Below are positions 55,300 through 64,000 of a stretch of DNA of 64,000 bases, in pieces. Position 1 is the stretch's first letter. Every line of letters begins with the position of its first letter. This DNA comes from Streptomyces sp. RKAG290 (GTDB lineage Bacteria; Actinomycetota; Actinomycetes; Streptomycetales; Streptomycetaceae), in the NCBI RefSeq assembly GCF_023701695.1, contig NZ_JAJOZC010000001.1, forward strand, positions 5,765,894-5,829,893. The letters run 5' to 3'. The position numbers and the translations under genes were made by a program. The notes under the pieces are model-generated. The model did no database searches. It had not been told where the DNA came from and saw only the letters and a program-made list of their open reading frames with translations.

Positions 55300-56258
55300 C
55301 TGAGCGCGAAGACGAACACGGGCACGACGGCACGGACCGAGCAGACGGAGCAGGACAAGTGAGTACGGGCACCCCGATCGAGACGGGCGACAGCGCGGCC
55401 ATCCCGGAGCTGGTGATCATCTCCGGCATGTCGGGCGCCGGGCGCAGCACCGCGGCCAAGTGTCTGGAGGACCTCGGCTGGTTCGTCGTCGACAACCTGC
55501 CCCCCGCGCTGATCCCCACCATGGTGGAGCTCGGCGCGAGGTCGCAGGGGAACGTGGCCCGGATCGCCGTCGTCGTCGACGTGCGCGGCCGCCGGTTCTT
55601 CGACAACCTGCGGGAGTCCCTCGCGGACCTGGAGGCCAAGGGGGTCACCCGGCGGATCGTCTTCCTGGAGTCCTCGGACGACGCACTGGTCCGCCGCTTC
55701 GAGTCGGTCCGGCGCCCGCACCCCCTCCAGGGCGACGGCCGCATCGTCGACGGCATCGCCGCCGAGCGCGATCTGCTGCGCGAGCTGCGCGGCGACGCCG
55801 ACCTGGTGATCGACACCTCCAGCCTCAACGTGCACGAGCTGCGCGCCAAGATGGACGCCCAGTTCGCGGGGGACGAGGAGCCGGAGCTCCGCGCCACGGT
55901 GATGTCCTTCGGCTTCAAGTACGGGCTGCCGGTCGACGCGGACCTGGTGGTGGACTGCCGGTTCCTGCCCAACCCGCACTGGGTCCCCGAGCTGCGCCCC
56001 TTCACCGGGCTCAACGAGGAGGTCTCCGCGTACGTCTTCGACCAGCCGGGGGCCAAGGAGTTCCTCAACCAGTACACGGAGCTGCTCCAGCTCATCGCCG
56101 CGGGATACCGCCGCGAGGGCAAGCGCTACGTGACCATCGCCGTCGGCTGCACGGGCGGCAAGCACCGCTCCGTCGCCATGTCGGAGAAGCTGGCGGCCCG
56201 GCTCGCCACCGAGGGGATCGAGACCGTGCTCGTGCATCGGGACATGGGGCGCGAGTGA
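55296..56258 (+). CDS. rapZ: RNase adapter protein RapZ
   Basis: A 320-residue protein. The P-loop is IISGMSGAGRSTAAKCLEDLGWF, with arginine in place of the usual Walker lysine, as in other actinobacterial RapZ. Further marks are VDNLPPALIPTMVEL, FLESSDDALVRRFESVRRPHPL, VDCRFLPNPHWVPELRPFTG and the C-terminal IAVGCTGGKHRSVAMSEKLA. RapZ binds glucosamine 6-phosphate and controls its synthesis in enterobacteria; the actinobacterial role is less clear. ATG 55296 overlaps the uvrC stop and the yvcK GTG overlaps its own stop. An in-frame GTG at 55359 (VSTGTPIETG) is an alternative start. Confidence 0.93.
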   Translation: MTEREDEHGHDGTDRADGAGQVSTGTPIETGDSAAIPELVIISGMSGAGRSTAAKCLEDLGWFVVDNLPPALIPTMVELGARSQGNVARIAVVVDVRGRRFFDNLRESLADLEAKGVTRRIVFLESSDDALVRRFESVRRPHPLQGDGRIVDGIAAERDLLRELRGDADLVIDTSSLNVHELRAKMDAQFAGDEEPELRATVMSFGFKYGLPVDADLVVDCRFLPNPHWVPELRPFTGLNEEVSAYVFDQPGAKEFLNQYTELLQLIAAGYRREGKRYVTIAVGCTGGKHRSVAMSEKLAARLATEGIETVLVHRDMGRE

Positions 56259-57289
56259 CCAGTCGCAACCTGCGTCTGCGCCGGCTGAGCAGGGCCACCT
56301 CCGCGCTGTCCGGCCGCAAGCGCGGCGCCCAGCCCAAGGTCGTCGCGCTCGGCGGCGGCAGGGGCCTGTCCGCCTCGCTGACCGCCCTGCGCCGGATCAC
56401 CGGGGACCTGACCGCCGTGGTCACCGTCGCCGACGACGGCGGCTCCAGCGGCCGGCTCCGCGAGGAGCTGGGCGTGCTGCCCCCCGGCGATCTGCGCAAG
56501 GCGCTGGCCGCCCTGTGCGGGGACGACGACTGGGGCCAGACCTGGGCGCAGGTCATCCAGCACCGCTTCCAGTCCAAGGGCGATCTGCACGAGCACGCCG
56601 TCGGCAATCTGCTGATCGTCGCCCTGTGGGAGCAGCTCGGCGACCACGTCCTGGCCCTGGACCTGGTCGGCAAGCTCCTCGGGGCGCACGGCCGGGTGCT
56701 GCCGATGTCCGCCGTGCCGCTGGAGCTCCAGGCGCTCGTACGGGGGCACGACCCCGAGCGCCCGGACGACGTGGACACGGTGCGTGGCCAGGCCACCGTG
56801 GCCCTCACCCCGGGTGAGGTCCAGTCCGTGCACGTCGTCCCGCGCGACCCGCCGGCCGTCCCGGAAGCGGTCGCCGCGGTCCTGGACGCGGACTGGGTGG
56901 TGCTCGGTCCCGGGTCCTGGTTCTCCTCCGTCATTCCGCACCTGCTCGTGCCCGATCTGCTGGACGCACTGATCGAAACGAAGGCCCGGAAGGTCCTCTC
57001 GCTGAACCTCGCGCCGCAACCCGGTGAAACAGATGGCTTCTCTCCGCAGCGTCATTTGGAGGTTTTGGGACGACACGCCCCTAAACTCGCCCTGGACGTG
57101 GTGCTGGCCGACGAGGCTGCCGTGCCCGACCGCGAGTCCCTCGCCGATGCCGCAAAACGGCTCGGTGCCGCGGTCGAGCTGGCGCCGGTGGCCTCACCCG
57201 ACGGCGTTCCGATTCATGATCCGGAGCTGTTGGCCGCCGCGTACGACCGTATTTTTCGGATGCATGGAAGGATCGGCCCATGGCGATGA
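56255..57289 (+). CDS. yvcK: gluconeogenesis factor YvcK/CofD-like protein
   Basis: A 344-residue protein: PKVVALGGGRGLSASLTALR (glycine-rich nucleotide-sugar binding loop), VVTVADDGGSSGRLREELG, LPPGDLRKALAAL and HAVGNLLIVALWEQLGD are the family signatures. YvcK binds UDP-GlcNAc and supports growth on gluconeogenic substrates and cell-wall synthesis. The GTG overlaps the rapZ stop (GTGA) and its last ten bases overlap whiA. Some annotations call it 2-phospho-L-lactate transferase from homology to CofD, but the gene context identifies YvcK. Confidence 0.93.
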   Translation: MTSRNLRLRRLSRATSALSGRKRGAQPKVVALGGGRGLSASLTALRRITGDLTAVVTVADDGGSSGRLREELGVLPPGDLRKALAALCGDDDWGQTWAQVIQHRFQSKGDLHEHAVGNLLIVALWEQLGDHVLALDLVGKLLGAHGRVLPMSAVPLELQALVRGHDPERPDDVDTVRGQATVALTPGEVQSVHVVPRDPPAVPEAVAAVLDADWVVLGPGSWFSSVIPHLLVPDLLDALIETKARKVLSLNLAPQPGETDGFSPQRHLEVLGRHAPKLALDVVLADEAAVPDRESLADAAKRLGAAVELAPVASPDGVPIHDPELLAAAYDRIFRMHGRIGPWR

Positions 57290-58268
57290 CGCCAGCGGTG
57301 AAGGACGAAATCTCTCGGCTTCCCGTAACCCGGACCTGCTGCAGGAAGGCAGAAGTCTCGGCGATTCTTCGGTTCGCGGGTGGGCTGCACCTGGTGAGCG
57401 GCCGGATTGTGATCGAGGCGGAGCTGGACACCGCGATGGCGGCGCGCCGGCTGAAGCGGGACATTCTCGAAATCTTCGGGCACAGCTCGGAGCTGATCGT
57501 GATGGCACCCGGCGGGCTGCGGCGCGGCTCCCGCTACGTCGTACGGGTGGTGGCGGGCGGCGACCAGCTGGCGCGCCAGACAGGCCTGGTGGACGGCCGC
57601 GGCCGTCCCATCCGCGGACTCCCCCGCAGGTGGTCTCGGGGGCCACCTGCGACGCCGAGGCGGCCTGGCGAGGCGCCTTCCTGGCCCACGGCTCGCTCAC
57701 CGAGCCGGGGCGCTCCTCCTCGCTGGAGGTGACCTGCCCGGGCCCGGAGGCCGCGCTCGCGCTGGTCGGCGCCGCCCGCAGGCTCTCCATCGCGGCGAAG
57801 GCCCGCGAGGTGCGCGGCGTGGACCGGGTCGTCGTCCGGGACGGGGACGCCATCGGCGCCCTGCTCACCCGGCTCGGCGCCCATGAGTCGGTGCTGGCCT
57901 GGGAGGAGCGGCGGATGCGGCGCGAGGTCCGCGCCACCGCCAACCGGCTCGCCAACTTCGACGACGCGAACCTGCGCCGTTCGGCCAGGGCCGCGGTGGC
58001 CGCAGGCGCCCGTGTGGGGCGCGCGCTGGAGATCCTGGGCGAGGAGGTGCCCGAGCACCTCGCGGCGGCCGGACGGCTGCGCATGGAGCACAAGCAGGCC
58101 TCCCTGGAGGAGCTGGGTGCCCTCGCCGACCCGCCGCTGACCAAGGACGCGGTCGCGGGCCGTATCCGCCGGCTGCTGGCGATGGCCGACAAGCGGGCCC
58201 AGGACCTCGGTATCCCGAGCACGGAATCCACCCTCAGCGAAGAGCTGGCCGACGGCCTGGTCGGCTGA
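57280..58268 (+). CDS. whiA: sporulation regulator WhiA, interrupted by an apparent 1-nt frameshift
   Basis: 329 residues after correction, the normal WhiA length. The N-terminus MAMTPAVKDEISRLPVTRTCCRKAEVSA leads into the LAGLIDADG-like domain (HLVSGRIVIEAELDTAMAARRLKRDI in part). The C-terminal helix-turn-helix is LGALADPPLTKDAVAGRIRRL. The frame breaks in the C5 run at 57621-57625; one more C gives [21 protein letters not shown]. With WhiB, WhiA activates septation genes in aerial hyphae of Streptomyces. It is hard to believe this gene is truly broken in a sporulating strain. Confidence 0.95.
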
Positions 58269-58364
58269 TCCGCACCCCCCGTCGGCGGGCCGGTACGGGA
58301 ACGCGCCGCGTTCCCGCGGGCGTTGACCCTGCGTAATCGTCGCAGCGGGCGGGGGAGGACAACC

Positions 58365-58400
58365 GGAGGCCCGGACTCCTACTGGGGAGTACGGGTCTCC
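58365..58400 (+). other. long imperfect hairpin upstream of gap
   Basis: GGAGGCCCGGACTCC (58365-58379) pairs with GGAGTACGGGTCTCC (58386-58400) with two mismatches. It lies 97 bases after whiA and 128 bases before gap, and could be a whiA terminator or part of the gap leader. TTGACC (58323-58328) is a possible -35 nearby but no matching -10 is seen. Confidence 0.5.
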
Positions 58401-58527
58401 GCCGTTCTTCCGGCCCCGCTCGATGTCACTCCGGCGGCTTCGGAGAGGTAGGGTCGTAGGCGGTCGGGGACATCCCATACAACTCGCCGGCGTCGAAAAC
58501 CGGCGTACCTAACGAGGAGATCGGTTC

Positions 58528-59535
<1,008 letters not shown>

Positions 59536-59566
59536 CCTTCGATCCGGCAGGCACCTCGATGTGAGC

Positions 59567-59608
59567 ACGGGGCTCGAACAGCGCAACGCAGCGCCGTTCG
59601 AGCCCCGT
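59567..59608 (+). terminator. gap-pgk intergenic hairpin
   Basis: A perfect 13-bp stem (59567-59579 with 59596-59608) fills most of the 109-bp gap. As pgk and tpiA follow on the same strand, it may act as a partial terminator or 3' stabiliser that leaves gap mRNA more abundant. Confidence 0.7.
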
Positions 59609-59644
59609 TGCATGCTCTCTCGTCCTCCCAAGGAGTCCGAACAG

Positions 59645-60856
59645 ATGAAGACGATCGACGAACTTCTCGCCGAAGGGGTCACCGGCAAGCGCGTATTCGT
59701 CCGCGCCGACCTCAACGTGCCGCTCAGCGGCACCACCATCACCGACGACGGCCGCATCCGCGCCGTCCAGCCGACCGTGGAGAAGCTGGCCGCGGCCGGT
59801 GCCCGGGTCGTCGTCGCCTCGCACCTCGGCCGCCCCAAGGGCGCCCCGGACCCGGCGTTCTCGCTGGCGCCCGCGGCCGCCCGCCTCGGTGAGCTGCTCG
59901 GGACCGACGTGGCCTTCGCGACCGACACGGTCGGCGAGTCCGCCCGCGCCACGGTCGCCGCCCTCACCGACGGCAAGGTCGCCGTCATCGAGAACCTCCG
60001 CTTCAACGCCGGCGAGACGTCCAAGGACGACGCCGAGCGCGGCGCGTTCGCCGACCAGCTGGCCGAGCTCGCCGACGTGTACGTGGGTGACGGCTTCGGC
60101 GCCGTGCACCGCAAGCACGCCTCGGTCTTCGACCTCCCGGCCCGGCTGCCGCACGCGGCGGGCGACCTGATCGCCACCGAGGTCGGCGTCCTGAAGAAGC
60201 TGACCGACGACGTGCAGCGCCCGTACGCGGTGGTCCTCGGCGGCGCGAAGGTCTCCGACAAGCTCGGCGTCATCGACCACCTCCTGGAGCGCGCCGACCG
60301 CATCCTCATCGGCGGCGGCATGGCGTACACCTTCCTCAAGGCCCAGGGCCACGAGGTCGGCAGCTCGCTGCTGCAGGAGGACCAGATCCCGGTCGTGCTG
60401 GAGTACCTCAAGCGCGCCGAGGACAAGGGCGTGGAGTTCGTGCTCCCCGTCGACGTCGTGGTCGCCCCGGCGTTCCCCGACCTCAAGACCAAGGCCCCGG
60501 CCGACCCCACTACCGTCGCCGCCGACGCCATGCCGGCCGGCCAGATGGGGCTGGACAACGGTCCGGAGACCAACAAGCTCTACGCATCGAAGCTCGCCGA
60601 CGCGGCCACCGTCTTCTGGAACGGCCCCATGGGCGTCTTCGAGCACCCTGAATTCGCCGAGGGCACCAGGGCGGTCGCCCAGGCACTCGTCGACTCCTCG
60701 GGCTTCAGCGTGGTCGGCGGTGGCGACTCCGCCGCGGCCGTCCGCATCCTGGGCTTCGACGAGAACGCGTTCGGACACATCTCGACCGGTGGCGGCGCCA
60801 GCCTCGAATACCTCGAGGGCAAGACGCTTCCCGGCCTCGCCGCACTGGAGGACTGA
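59645..60856 (+). CDS. pgk: phosphoglycerate kinase
   Basis: A 403-residue kinase: GKRVFVRADLNVPLSGTTI carries the 3-phosphoglycerate-binding signature; SHLGRPKG, VIENLRFNAGE, YVGDGFGAVHRKHAS, VVLGGAKVSDKLGV and the nucleotide loop VVGGGDSAAAV follow. It passes the phosphate from 1,3-bisphosphoglycerate to ADP. ATG 59645 has AAGGAG upstream. tpiA starts six bases after the stop, so the two share a transcript. Confidence 0.98.
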   Translation: MKTIDELLAEGVTGKRVFVRADLNVPLSGTTITDDGRIRAVQPTVEKLAAAGARVVVASHLGRPKGAPDPAFSLAPAAARLGELLGTDVAFATDTVGESARATVAALTDGKVAVIENLRFNAGETSKDDAERGAFADQLAELADVYVGDGFGAVHRKHASVFDLPARLPHAAGDLIATEVGVLKKLTDDVQRPYAVVLGGAKVSDKLGVIDHLLERADRILIGGGMAYTFLKAQGHEVGSSLLQEDQIPVVLEYLKRAEDKGVEFVLPVDVVVAPAFPDLKTKAPADPTTVAADAMPAGQMGLDNGPETNKLYASKLADAATVFWNGPMGVFEHPEFAEGTRAVAQALVDSSGFSVVGGGDSAAAVRILGFDENAFGHISTGGGASLEYLEGKTLPGLAALED

Positions 60857-60862
60857 CCTTTC

Positions 60863-61651
60863 ATGACTGCTACCGCCCAAGGCCGGACCCCGCTGATGGC
60901 GGGCAACTGGAAGATGAACCTCAACCACCTCGAGGCCATCGCCCACGTCCAGAAGCTCGCCTTCGCCCTGGCCGACAAGGACTACGACGCCGTAGAGGTC
61001 GCCGTCCTGCCGCCCTTCACCGACCTGCGCTCCGTACAGACGCTGGTCGACGGCGACAAGCTGAAGATCAAGTACGGCGCCCAGGACATCTCGGCGCACG
61101 ACTCCGGCGCGTACACCGGTGAGATCTCCGGCTCGATGCTCGCCAAGCTGAAGTGCACCTTCGTCGCCGTCGGCCACAGCGAGCGCCGCCAGTACCACGC
61201 CGAGACCGACGAGGTGTGCAACGCCAAGGTGAAGGCCGCGTACAGGCACGGCCTGACCCCGATCCTCTGCGTCGGCGAGGGCCTGGACATCCGCAAGGCC
61301 GGTGACCAGGTCTCCTACACGCTCGCCCAGCTCGACGGCGCGCTGAAGGACATCCCGGCCGAGCAGGCCGAGTCCATCGTGATCGCCTACGAGCCGGTCT
61401 GGGCCATCGGCACCGGCGAGGTCGCCACCCCCGAGGACGCGCAGGAGGTCTGCGGTGCGATCCGCGGCCGCCTCGCCGAGCTGTACTCCCAGGAGCTGGC
61501 CGACGCGGTCCGCATCCAGTACGGCGGTTCGGTGAAGTCCGGCAATGTCGCCGCGATCATGGCGCAGCCCGATGTGGACGGCGCACTGATCGGCGGCGCC
61601 GCGCTGGACACCGACGAGTTCGTCAAGATCGTCCGCTTCCGCGACCAGTGA
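60863..61651 (+). CDS. tpiA: triose-phosphate isomerase
   Basis: A 262-residue TIM-barrel enzyme. It opens PLMAGNWKMNLNHLEA (active-site Asn/Lys), has VGHSERRQYH (electrophilic histidine), the catalytic glutamate in AYEPVWAIGTG and the phosphate loop IQYGGSVKSGNV and GALIGGAALD. It interconverts dihydroxyacetone phosphate and glyceraldehyde 3-phosphate. Confidence 0.98.
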   Translation: MTATAQGRTPLMAGNWKMNLNHLEAIAHVQKLAFALADKDYDAVEVAVLPPFTDLRSVQTLVDGDKLKIKYGAQDISAHDSGAYTGEISGSMLAKLKCTFVAVGHSERRQYHAETDEVCNAKVKAAYRHGLTPILCVGEGLDIRKAGDQVSYTLAQLDGALKDIPAEQAESIVIAYEPVWAIGTGEVATPEDAQEVCGAIRGRLAELYSQELADAVRIQYGGSVKSGNVAAIMAQPDVDGALIGGAALDTDEFVKIVRFRDQ

Positions 61652-61683
61652 GTATGCGGTAGCGCGGATCCGTCGTACCCTTG

Positions 61684-61718
61684 CGGGGGCCGGGGAGGGC
61701 TCAGCCTCCCGGCCCCCG
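61684..61718 (+). terminator. terminator after tpiA
   Basis: A 13-bp stem with one bulged G (left strand from 61685, right strand to 61717) lies 33 bases after the tpiA stop, in front of secG. Confidence 0.8.
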
Positions 61719-61764
61719 TTGTTCGCACATGCAGTCCAGGAATTCCGGAAAGTAGGGACCAGCC

Positions 61765-62001
61765 GTGATTTTGGCGTTCGAGATCGCCCTGATCGTCTTC
61801 AGCCTGCTGCTGATGCTGCTGGTGCTGATGCACAAGGGAAAGGGCGGCGGCCTCTCCGACATGTTCGGTGGCGGTATGCAGTCGTCCGTCGGTGGCTCCT
61901 CGGTCGCCGAGCGCAACCTCGACCGGATCACCGTCGTGGTCGGTCTGGGCTGGTTCGCATGCATTGTGGTGCTTGGTCTGCTCATCAAGCTGGACAACTG
62001 A
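61765..62001 (+). CDS. secG: preprotein translocase subunit SecG
   Basis: A 78-residue protein with two membrane helices (EIALIVFSLLLMLLVLMHKG and ITVVVGLGWFACIVVLGLLI) joined by the SecG-typical loop KGKGGGLSDMFGGGMQSSVGGSSVAERNLDR (in part). SecG aids the SecYEG protein channel. The GTG at 61765 is preceded by a purine-poor leader (AGTAGGGACC). Location after tpiA is common in Gram-positive bacteria. Confidence 0.95.
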   Translation: MILAFEIALIVFSLLLMLLVLMHKGKGGGLSDMFGGGMQSSVGGSSVAERNLDRITVVVGLGWFACIVVLGLLIKLDN

Positions 62002-62041
62002 CCCGTCGTACGCGATTCCTGTGAGGGTGTAACTCCAATCA

Positions 62042-62070
62042 CTGGACGCGCGTTGGGCCTTACGTAGACT
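62042..62070 (+). promoter_or_regulatory. promoter of the RbpA-family gene
   Basis: CTGGAC (62042-62047), a 17-bp spacer and TAGACT (62065-62070) form a good vegetative promoter. It predicts a ~33-nt leader ending in CAGGGAG before GTG 62110. Confidence 0.65.
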
Positions 62071-62109
62071 GGGGCATCTTCGAGCACCATCACGCAGGGA
62101 GTTACGACC

Positions 62110-62445
62110 GTGGCAAGTGGCAACGCGATCCGGGGAAGCCGGGTCGGAGCGGGGCCGATGGGGGAGGCCGAGCGCGGCGAGTCCGCGCCACGCGCCCGCA
62201 TCTCCTTCTGGTGCTCGAACGGGCACGAGACGCAGCCGAGCTTCGCCCATGACGCGCAGCTACCGGAGACCTGGGACTGCCCGCGCTGTGGTTTCCCGGC
62301 CGGCCAGGACCGGGACAGCCCCCCGGCTCCGCCGCGCACCGAGCCGTACAAGACGCACCTCGCGTACGTGCGCGAGCGGCGCAGCGACGCGGACGGTGAG
62401 GCCATCCTCGCCGAGGCCCTCGCGAAACTCCGCGGCGAGATCTAA
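62110..62445 (+). CDS. RNA polymerase-binding protein of the RbpA family
   Basis: A 111-residue protein: a basic N-terminus (SGNAIRGSRVGAGPMGEAERG), a zinc-type core with WCSNGHE and WDCPRCGFPAG (four cysteine/histidine ligands), and a C-terminal helix PYKTHLAYVRERRSDADGEAILAEALAKLRG that corresponds to the sigma-interaction domain. RbpA proteins bind sigma factor and stabilise the open promoter complex in actinobacteria. This neighbourhood and the sequence beginning MASGNAIRG suggest it may be the paralogue (RbpB-type) and not canonical RbpA; I cannot settle that without alignment. Confidence 0.88.
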   Translation: MASGNAIRGSRVGAGPMGEAERGESAPRARISFWCSNGHETQPSFAHDAQLPETWDCPRCGFPAGQDRDSPPAPPRTEPYKTHLAYVRERRSDADGEAILAEALAKLRGEI

Positions 62446-62455
62446 CAACTGTTCA

Positions 62456-62486
62456 CCGGCCGGACACCCCAAGGGTGCCCGGCCGG
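62456..62486 (+). terminator. terminator after the RbpA-family gene
   Basis: Outer CCGGCCGG/CCGGCCGG and inner CACCC/GGGTG stems close on CAA, ten bases past the stop. Confidence 0.85.
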
Positions 62487-62589
62487 AATGCTTCTGCCGT
62501 GCCGCAGCCCGCCGTTGTCCCGTCCGTCGCCCTGATCAATTAAGTTGGAGGGGCAGCGGGGAACTGCGGTTACGAGAAGAAGTGGGCTG

Positions 62590-64000
62590 ATGTCCGGGAT
62601 GAACGCACAAAGCCGTACCAGGCTCAACCAGACGCCGGAATGGACCGCGCTGGGAAAGCACCGTGAGCAGCTCGGGTCGACCCATCTGCGCCGGCTGTTC
62701 GCCGACGATCCGGAGCGCGGCACCGGCTACACCCTGCGGGTCGGCGATCTGTACGTCGACTACTCCAAGCAACTGGTCACCGACGAGACGCTCCGGCTGC
62801 TGCGCGAACTCGCCGCGGCCACCGGGGTCGCCGAACTGCGGGACGCGATGTTCCGCGGCGAGAAGATCAACACCACCGAGGACCGCGCCGTCCTGCACAC
62901 CGCGCTGCGCGCCCCGCGCGACGTCGTGATCGAGGTCAACGGCGAGAACGTCGTGCCCGCCGTGCACGCGGTGCTGGACAAGATGGCGGCCTTCTCCGAG
63001 CGCGTCAGGTCGGGTGAGTGGACCGGTCACACCGGCAAGCCGATCAAGAACATCGTCAACATCGGCATCGGCGGCTCCGACCTCGGCCCCGCCATGGCCT
63101 ACGAGGCGCTGCGCTCCTTCACGGACCGCTCGCTCACCGTCCGCTTCGTCTCGAACGTCGACGGCGCCGACCTGAACGAGGCCGTGCACGGGCTGGACCC
63201 GGCCGAGACGCTCTTCGTCATCGCGTCGAAGACCTTCACCACGATCGAGACGATCACCAACGCCACCTCCGCCCGCGACTGGCTGCTCACCGGCCTGAGG
63301 GCCGGTCAGGAAGCAGTGGCCAAGCACTTCGTGGCGCTGTCCACGAACGGCGAGAAGGTCGCGGACTTCGGTATCGACACCGCCAACATGTTCGAGTTCT
63401 GGGACTGGGTCGGCGGCCGCTACTCGTACGACTCCGCCATCGGCCTCTCGCTGATGATCGCCATCGGTCCGGACCGGTTCCGCGAGATGCTCGACGGCTT
63501 CCACCTCGTCGACGAGCACTTCCGCACCGCCCCGGCCGAGGAGAACGTCCCGCTGCTGCTCGGCCTGCTGGGCGTCTGGTACGGCGCGTTCTTCGACGCC
63601 CAGTCGCACGCGGTGCTGCCCTACAGCCACTACCTGTCCAAGTTCACCGCGTACCTGCAGCAGCTGGACATGGAGTCCAACGGCAAGTCCGTGGACCGGG
63701 ACGGCAACCCGGTCGACTGGCAGACCGGCCCGGTCGTCTGGGGCACCCCCGGCACCAACGGCCAGCACGCCTACTACCAGCTGATCCACCAGGGCACGAA
63801 GATCATCCCGGCTGACTTCATCGGCTTCGCCGAGCCGGTCGAGGGGCTGCTGCCCGGCCTGGTCGCCCAGCACGACCTGCTGATGGCCAACTTCTTCGCC
63901 CAGACCCAGGCGCTGGCCTTCGGCAAGACACCGGACGAGGTGCGTGCCGAGGGCGTCGCCGAGGAGCTGGTGCCGCACAAGACCTTCCGCGGCAACCACC
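62590..64000 (+). CDS. pgi: glucose-6-phosphate isomerase (3' partial)
   Basis: 470 codons are visible and the frame is open at the right edge; full-length enzymes are ~550 residues. It has NIVNIGIGGSDLGPAMAYEAL, SNVDGADL, the catalytic region FVIASKTFTTIETITNA, the PGI signature DWVGGRYSYDSAIGLSLMI, and GTPGTNGQHAYYQLIHQGTK with the active-site histidine. It interconverts glucose 6-phosphate and fructose 6-phosphate. The ATG at 62590 follows GAGAAG. With gap, pgk and tpiA it completes a glycolytic block. Confidence 0.97.
   Translation, partial: MSGMNAQSRTRLNQTPEWTALGKHREQLGSTHLRRLFADDPERGTGYTLRVGDLYVDYSKQLVTDETLRLLRELAAATGVAELRDAMFRGEKINTTEDRAVLHTALRAPRDVVIEVNGENVVPAVHAVLDKMAAFSERVRSGEWTGHTGKPIKNIVNIGIGGSDLGPAMAYEALRSFTDRSLTVRFVSNVDGADLNEAVHGLDPAETLFVIASKTFTTIETITNATSARDWLLTGLRAGQEAVAKHFVALSTNGEKVADFGIDTANMFEFWDWVGGRYSYDSAIGLSLMIAIGPDRFREMLDGFHLVDEHFRTAPAEENVPLLLGLLGVWYGAFFDAQSHAVLPYSHYLSKFTAYLQQLDMESNGKSVDRDGNPVDWQTGPVVWGTPGTNGQHAYYQLIHQGTKIIPADFIGFAEPVEGLLPGLVAQHDLLMANFFAQTQALAFGKTPDEVRAEGVAEELVPHKTFRGNH

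Overview
The window is 64 kb of very GC-rich chromosome from a Streptomyces. The sporulation regulator gene whiA, a mycothiol-dependent enzyme, an RbpA-type RNA polymerase-binding protein, SPW_0924 and DUF6343 small proteins and strong third-position G/C bias all point to that genus. The gene order (rpsA, coaE, uvrB, ter genes, uvrA, uvrC, rapZ, yvcK, whiA, gap, pgk, tpiA, secG, rbpA-like, pgi) is a familiar Streptomyces core arrangement, so this is ordinary chromosome and not an island. No tRNA, rRNA, insertion sequence, prophage or CRISPR array was seen.

Layout. 1-6 kb: end of a secreted lytic transglycosylase, a 45-residue protein, a DUF3068 membrane protein, helicase HrpB and a methyltransferase. 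6-13.6 kb: rpsA with its promoter and leader, a secreted beta-helix protein, a Tat-exported amine oxidase, a PAC2 protein, coaE and a TPR protein. 13.6-24 kb: a tyrosine phosphatase and a PucR-type regulator that both lack their 5' ends at one junction, then a DoxX protein, an SPFH protein, an SNF2 helicase/SWIM protein pair and a DUF3574 protein. 24-38 kb: small metabolic and regulatory genes, including a pseudouridine-salvage pair (psuG-psuK), a DNA alkyl repair methyltransferase, an MFS exporter and a glycerophosphodiesterase. 38-49 kb: uvrB, two TerD-type genes, a TerC gene under a putative manganese riboswitch, and uvrA. 49-53 kb: a Rieske protein, an XRE-type regulator and a secreted papain-like protease with a membrane companion. 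53-58.3 kb: the overlapping operon uvrC-rapZ-yvcK-whiA. 58.5-64 kb: glycolysis (gap, pgk, tpiA, pgi) with secG and an RbpA-family gene; pgi runs off the end.

Working together: UvrA, UvrB and UvrC are the whole nucleotide-excision repair incision set, spread over 17 kb. RapZ, YvcK and WhiA link sugar-nucleotide metabolism to development and lie beside the triose-phosphate glycolytic genes.

Sequence quality matters here. At least twelve genes, among them uvrA, uvrC and whiA, are broken by single-base frameshifts. In every case the reading frame is restored by adding one C (or G) to a short C/G run. Seventeen such sites, all contractions and none insertions, indicate consensus errors and not real gene decay. 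I therefore annotate these genes as single loci spanning the frameshift. The most interesting biological signals are the riboswitch whose P1 strand can also mask the terC ribosome-binding site, a three-copy dispersed inverted-repeat element, a 73-bp tandem duplication, the double decapitation near 14.76 kb, and a repeat-expanded linker inside uvrC.
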